DNA of 64,000 nt from positions 340,001-404,000 of the forward strand of contig OX359287.1 of NCBI GenBank assembly GCA_947179155.2, given 5' to 3'. The notes beneath the pieces are model-generated. The model worked only from the letters and a program-made list of their open reading frames with translations. It did no database searches and was not told the DNA's origin. Both the position numbers and the translations under genes were made by a program. Below are positions 59,142 through 64,000 of the stretch, one piece after another (within the stretch, counting starts at the first letter, position 1; every line of letters begins with the position of its first letter). This stretch comes from Hedera helix. Lineage: Eukaryota; Streptophyta; Magnoliopsida; Apiales; Araliaceae.

Positions 59142-60831
59142 TCACCATTGATATTCAAGATTTTGTTATCAGTGAGGTGTTTGACTTTAACTCTCCTAAT
59201 GTTGATATACATGACTTAAGAACTGTTTTATGTGGTATAACCACTTATTTACATAAATACATGAAGTGGTTCAGGATACTCTCAAGAGAAAATTCTCTAT
59301 TTTAAGTAGAAAAATAAAGAGCACAACTTGAGATAGAAATAATTCAAGAAAATACTACTTCCTTATCAAAACTTGAGGCTAGTAATAACATCTTAAGATC
59401 TATACTTGAACAGTCTGCACTTAGAGAGTCGACTCTAATCTCCAAGATTAAGAAGCTAGAGAAAACTATCTCCATTTGAAATAGGTCTTCATTTTCCATG
59501 AATTCACTGATCACGAGTCAAAGACTGAGATCTGATAGATCAAGTTTAGGATTTGAGAAATCTCCCTTAAATTAGTGTAAGGGTGCATGCGTTGAACTGA
59601 ATAACCACACTGTTTCTACTTCCAATAGGAGTATTATGTTTGTGAAATCTAAATAATTCACTAAGTTAATTACTCAAAACTTTACTATTTCTGCTGATCT
59701 CATTGTAGTTCCTGAAAAGAATTGACCATGTACTGGTCTTGATTTTGAGAAACTCAAAGTAAAGTTAATCCTACAACCAAACCAAGAAAGATCGTAAAGC
59801 TAGTTAAAACTCACTCTAAGAACTGACCTAGTGGCAATCGTAGAGCTACCTCCAACTCTATGAACTCTTAAAATTGTAAAACAATGTAGAAATAGAAAAA
59901 GCCTGAGACAAGAGGAAAGGTTAAATGTTTTATTACCCCACACTTATCTCGGAAGAAAAGGATCCAAATCACATATACAAGTATCCAATATGCACAGTGT
60001 TATACTTGTCATAACTACGTGTTGATTTATGTGTTTATTATTTTAATGATGATAATATATTTTGTATGGAGTTGATTTCTATTAGCAAGCTTGGACTAAA
60101 AGATATGGGCTGAACAATAATTTCTTCTACCGAAATTGGGCTATACATTTTCTAGAGCTGCCATATATATACTGATTTCGTGGAGGCCTAATATGGATAT
60201 TGCTTCATAGACTTGCATACTGGACTAGGTCTTTAAAAAATAATTTAGGGAATCATTAAGATTTTCTAGCCCAGAGGTTTATTTACAAGGCATTATTTAA
60301 TTGCTAGAAAACTATTTTACAAATACTAAAATATTGAAATTATGAAAACAAGATAAGTCAAATCAAAACTGATTATTTCGGATTTTATCAGTTTAAATCA
60401 TATCAAAATTAATTGTTGATATTTCTCCCTTTATTCAAGCTTTTCAAACTGTTTTTATCTAAAATTCAAATTCCTTTTGGAAATCATATCTTCTCATACC
60501 CATTAATTCTAAAATCACGCTGCTAATATTTTGGTCATTCCAAACCATTATCTGAGGTATTCTTGTAACTGTTTCCTTCTTGCCGTTGGACCATATAATA
60601 TATATCTATATACCTTTCTCGTCAAAAGAAAAAGAGAGAGCTTTACATGCAAAATCTATGCTGATAAGAGAAGTTTCTCATGCAAAACATCTTCTATTAC
60701 TAAGAGTTTACAAAGAATATTTCCAATAATCATTTGAGTCTTGTTCTTAATTTCTTTTGGTTAGAAAATCATAGTTATATTTTAATCCCTTTTTGTATTA
60801 AACTTTCTATCTTGTAAAATGGGGCTTCGGA
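59142..60831 (+). pseudogene. SIRE-type Gag, third piece and decayed sequence
   Basis: The start reads ITIDIQDFVISEV, then a coiled-coil-like stretch (LEASNNILRSILEQSALRES, TLISKIKKLEKTIS) as in the C-terminal part of SIRE Gag. From about 59,600 to 60,830 I see no gene. Confidence 0.6.
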
Positions 60832-61077
60832 GTGAGGCAAAGGATTTCCTTTAATATTGTACAAGGAGAGTTCAAGGGGGCAGAGGTGTCCAGGGGAGTA
60901 ATAGTACTCAAGGGAGCAGATGAGCTCAAGGAATTTCACTATGTTCATATTGTTGCTATATGTAATTTTAAAGATTATCCTATATTTGGAAGACCCAAAA
61001 TTAGACAGATCTGGGTTCCAAAGATGACTAACCCATTAGAACCCAAAAACAAGTACGGGTATCAAGATGAAGCATGA
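60832..61077 (+). pseudogene. SIRE-type post-zinc-knuckle segment
   Basis: The end reads RPKIRQIWVPKMTNPLEP, like the conserved IWVPK segment near the Gag/protease boundary of SIRE elements. The protease, integrase and most of RT that should follow are missing. Confidence 0.55.
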
Positions 61078-61139
61078 TTTCTTTGAGAAAGGAGCTCCAC
61101 TAAGTTGATTGAGTCTGTTACATGTAATAAGCTTATAGG

Positions 61140-61900
61140 GCATATGATAAAACTTTGACTATTTTTCTTATTAAAAAGTTCGCTAAAGGTAGAGTAAACA
61201 CAATACTATTCCTTAGGAAACATAAGGACAAAACATTGTTAGTACAAGTTTATGTAGACACTATAATATTTGGTTTTACTGACAAAAAGTTATGTGAGAG
61301 ATTTGTCAAGCTTATATAGAGTAAGGTTAAAATGAGCATGATGGGTGAGTTGAACATCTTCCTTAGACCACAAGTGAAGTAAATTGGTGAAGGCATATTC
61401 ATCAACCAAGCCAAGTACCTTAAAAGATCTACTACAGAAGTATGGTTTGAAATCAGCCATTCCTATGAAGACTCCCATGACTACTGCAACTAAGCTAGAC
61501 AAAGATGAAAGTGTTAAAAGTATTGATATTACTCAATACAGATGTATGGTTGTCTCTCTCCTATATCTAACTGTTAGTAGGCTTGATAATATGTTCTCAA
61601 CATGTTTTTGTGCTAGTTTTTCAAGATAAGCCTAAGGAATTTTAATTTATATATGTGAACATAATTTATTTTTGTTGGATACAGAATAAATTGCTATAAT
61701 ACTAATGTTCATTATCTTGTTCTACATTCAAGGACTAAACATATTGAAATAAGGCATCACTTTTCTTAGGATCGTGCTCTAGAATATCAGTTTACATCTT
61801 ATCCCTATAGATGATCAAATTTGCTATTGTGTTTTACAAAATCTTTAAGATAATCTAGTTTTAATAAGTTAGCAAATAAACAAGGCATACTGAACTTAGG
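61140..61900 (+). pseudogene. SIRE-type RT end and RNase H remnant
   Basis: LLVQVYVDTIIFGFTDKKLC (YVDD reads YVDT), MSMMGELNIFL, then after a frameshift QKYGLKSAIPMKTPMTTATK, LDKDESVKSIDITQYRCMV and SLLYLTVSRLDNMFS. RNase H near 61,720 has HSRTKHIEIRHHF. Dead by mutation and frameshift. Confidence 0.9.
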
Positions 61901-61928
61901 TTGATTGTATGTTCTGCCTTGTTATACT

Positions 61929-64000
61929 TGTGACGACCTCAAATCCGAGTTCCATAACCTCGGGTTTGGTTCTCCACTGTACAATACTTACTAACAATTA
62001 AATACATAAATTGCATTTAAACTTCGCAGAATAATACAATAGGTTTCTTATAAAAAGGCTACACTTCCCAAGGTCGATTAACCTTAACATAAATAGTACA
62101 TATCTTAAGGGAATAGAAAAAACTTACAAAAGAAATTACATAACAAGTAATTTAACTAGCATACATTAAGCAAATCTAAGCTTTGGCTTTTCCCTTGTCT
62201 TTGTCTTGTCTAAAACTTTTGGGCTTAACTGAAATTAAGTCATGATATAGCAAGAATGAACAACTAAATGGCTAAGCAAGTTTAAGAACAATAACATAAG
62301 ATATATCATTATGAAAGGAAAATTAACATCAGGGTTTTCAACAATAGATAACAATTGTGAAAGAACTCAATAATCAATTTTTCGATATAAGAATGGATTG
62401 ACTCTTTACTGCTGAATGGTCTTTAAGAACCATGAACTGCTACTAAGGTATAACAGACATATATATTTGACACCTAAAAAAAAAGGAGTACGCGAGGGGA
62501 TTAGCCTCTTGTACCCTATGTATATGCATAACATTCAGACATCTTGCGCAAATTCGGTTTCCTGACAAATAAAATCCCCTTTTATTTAGGGTTGTTCATT
62601 CTCAGTCTTACTATAAGAATCCGCACCAACCAATGGTTTGGACAAGCTTTTAAAATATTCAATTTGATGAATTTAAACATGCATTGTCTAGTCGAAACAA
62701 TTAGCGTAGATATTCTTAAATAGTTCTTAAATTAATGAACTAAAACATTTGCAAAAGCACTATGTGCGAATACAATAACATTAATGATGTGAAATCATTT
62801 TAGATAATTAACCCACTTAAAGCTTTGTCAAATATCTACGGAAGTAGGTACTTGCTCAACAATAATTGAATTGCTCAATGTAAATAAGGTTGAATAAAAC
62901 TTGCAACAATAAATACAAGTTAGGGTTAAGGAAAACTTATCTCGTGTGTAGTCTACTGCTAACCAATTCAATTAATTCTCTTTGAATAGACCTAACAATT
63001 AATCAGTTTGATTTTAAATTAGTATCATATACACATTCATATGATAACCTTCAAAACTCTTACATCTCTAACACGTAACCACGTAATTACATAATTAAGG
63101 GTATATTAACACTTAGGAAATATTATCACTTAATAATATTTCAATCACATAACATCTCTATTAATTCTTTAATATAGTTCAAACTCTTATATAATATTAT
63201 TAACAAGTTAATAATATTTTATTAGACTTATAATATTATTAATCATTTACTAATATTTTATTAACCTTTTAATATTATTAATCATCTAATAATATTTTAT
63301 TCATCTTTTAATATTATTAATCATTTAATAATATTTTATTCATTATATAATATTATTAATTATTTAATAATATTTTATTCATTATCTAATATTCTTAATC
63401 ATTTAATAATATTTTATTAATTATTTAATATTATTAATAATTTAAAAATATTTTATTTATTATCTAATATTATTAATCATGTAATAATATCTAAATCATC
63501 TACAAATATTATTAATCATTTAACAACCTTTTAATTGCATAATAATATTATTCAACACTTAACAATATTTAATTTCAAACAATACCAATACTTAACTTTG
63601 TATTTGTGTTAACCTTAGGCTTTATTTTAAACATTTAGTTATCAATTAGTTATCAATAAACTCCATATATTAGTTTATTACACAAATACATTCATTTTAC
63701 ACTTATTTTAACTTAATTTTTTAAAGAAAACTTAACCCGACCTGACCCAACCTGGACATCAAAAACAAGTGCTAGACAGTGCGTTTGACAGCTGAGGCGG
63801 TGGTTTCCACCGTTGTGGCAGTGGTATAAAAACCAAAAACCCTAATTTGTGGACTGTCTGAACCTCTTTTACTAAAACTATCATAACTTCTACATTTTAA
63901 AATATTTTGGGGTGATTCTTGAGTCTATTATCATCAGAATTTTCCCCTATACAATTTCTCTCTATATCACAAATCTAAATTCCAAACTTAAATAGGCGTA
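61929..64000 (-). mobile_element. LTR C (gypsy-type), truncated by the window end
   Basis: Begins TGTGACGACCTCAAATCC, as in LTR B, and shares with LTRs A and B the word (C/G)AAGAATGA(G/A)CA..(TA)AGCAAG at about 62,245-62,285. Orientation is - by that comparison. Whether it is solo or part of a full element cannot be judged here. No gene inside. Confidence 0.65.
63190..63545. repeat. 39-bp tandem array with a hairpin in each unit
   Basis: About nine units of 39 bp, each like TTTAATATTATTAATCATTT followed by AATAATATTTTATTCATTA. The core AATATTATTAA-TCAT-TTAATAATATT is a perfect inverted repeat with 11-bp arms in the best unit. Inside LTR C. Confidence 0.85.

Larger units (their letters stand above)
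44745..61928 (+). mobile_element. Decayed SIRE-type Ty1/copia element, interrupted by nested elements
   Basis: LTR 44,745-46,486, PBS at 46,501, Gag in pieces (46,570-46,988; 53,565-54,309; 59,142-59,600), a post-zinc-knuckle region near 60,832-61,077, then after a deletion RT/RNase H at 61,150-61,900. Lineage from Gag (NGPYIPTKVSPF and DKKVKNI) and RT (MSMMGELNIFL, PMKTPM, TKLDKDE). The 3' LTR would lie beyond 61,928, where LTR C begins, so the right edge and TSD cannot be checked. Confidence 0.82.

Noticed and set aside
63190..63545. 39-bp periodic repeats as a CRISPR-like array
   Set aside because: No distinct spacers, pure AT-rich tandem units, plant nuclear context.
1..64000. tRNA, rRNA or other structured RNA genes
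   Set aside because: No cloverleaf, ribosomal or snRNA signature seen; tRNA-like words are primer-binding sites of retrotransposons. A tRNAscan/Infernal run would be decisive.

Overview
The window is nuclear DNA of a flowering plant, most likely a eudicot. It has an intron-rich gene with GT-AG and one GC-AG splice sites, AT-rich introns, and nested plant-type Ty3/gypsy and Ty1/copia elements, LINE remnants, hAT-type and Stowaway-type MITEs. No bacterial or organellar gene was seen. The species cannot be named from sequence alone.

Region 1 (1-17,600) holds the only host gene I can support: a complete BIG1/BIG4-type large ARF guanine-nucleotide exchange factor on the + strand. Eleven exons (273-17,186) join in frame into a 5,217-nt CDS of about 1,738 residues, with DCB, HUS, Sec7 and HDS regions. 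The first intron uses a GC donor. Several introns are swollen by insertions: hAT MITEs with 8-bp target-site duplications (TSDs) in introns 5 and 6, LINE pieces in introns 8 and 10, and a hAT-like element that landed in the end of a Stowaway MITE in intron 10. Another hAT element lies just past the gene.

Region 2 (about 19,560-44,744) is a decayed Tat-lineage gypsy element in - orientation. Its gag-pol runs from about 44.74 kb down to 40.0 kb. An extra ORF in the opposite direction (+ strand) follows it and was split by two large solo LTRs, A and B. Solo LTR A (19,683-34,272, TSD AAACG) was itself split by a very young Tekay/Del-like chromovirus (21,471-31,604, TSD ACATG). That element has two 2,938-bp LTRs with only six differences found by eye, a nearly open pol, and an unrecognised 206-residue ORF where Gag should be.

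Region 3 (44,745-61,928) is a decayed SIRE-type copia element (+ strand) inserted in the Tat gag. Its own gag is split by an inverted solo LTR of the same family, which carries an Athila-like element lacking pol (48,064-53,427). The gag is split again by a - strand Ale/Retrofit-like copia element (54,315-59,136, TSD GGAGA). After an internal deletion the reverse transcriptase/RNase H tail resumes at about 61.1 kb.

Region 4 (61,929-64,000) is the start of a third large LTR (C) in - orientation, cut by the window end. It carries a tandem array of 39-bp hairpin-forming units.

The best candidate for something undescribed is the young chromovirus with the non-canonical ORF in place of gag. The nesting order gives a relative history: Tat is oldest; then SIRE and solo LTRs A and B; then the Athila-like, Ale-like and LTR C insertions; the Tekay-like element is the most recent one that can be dated.
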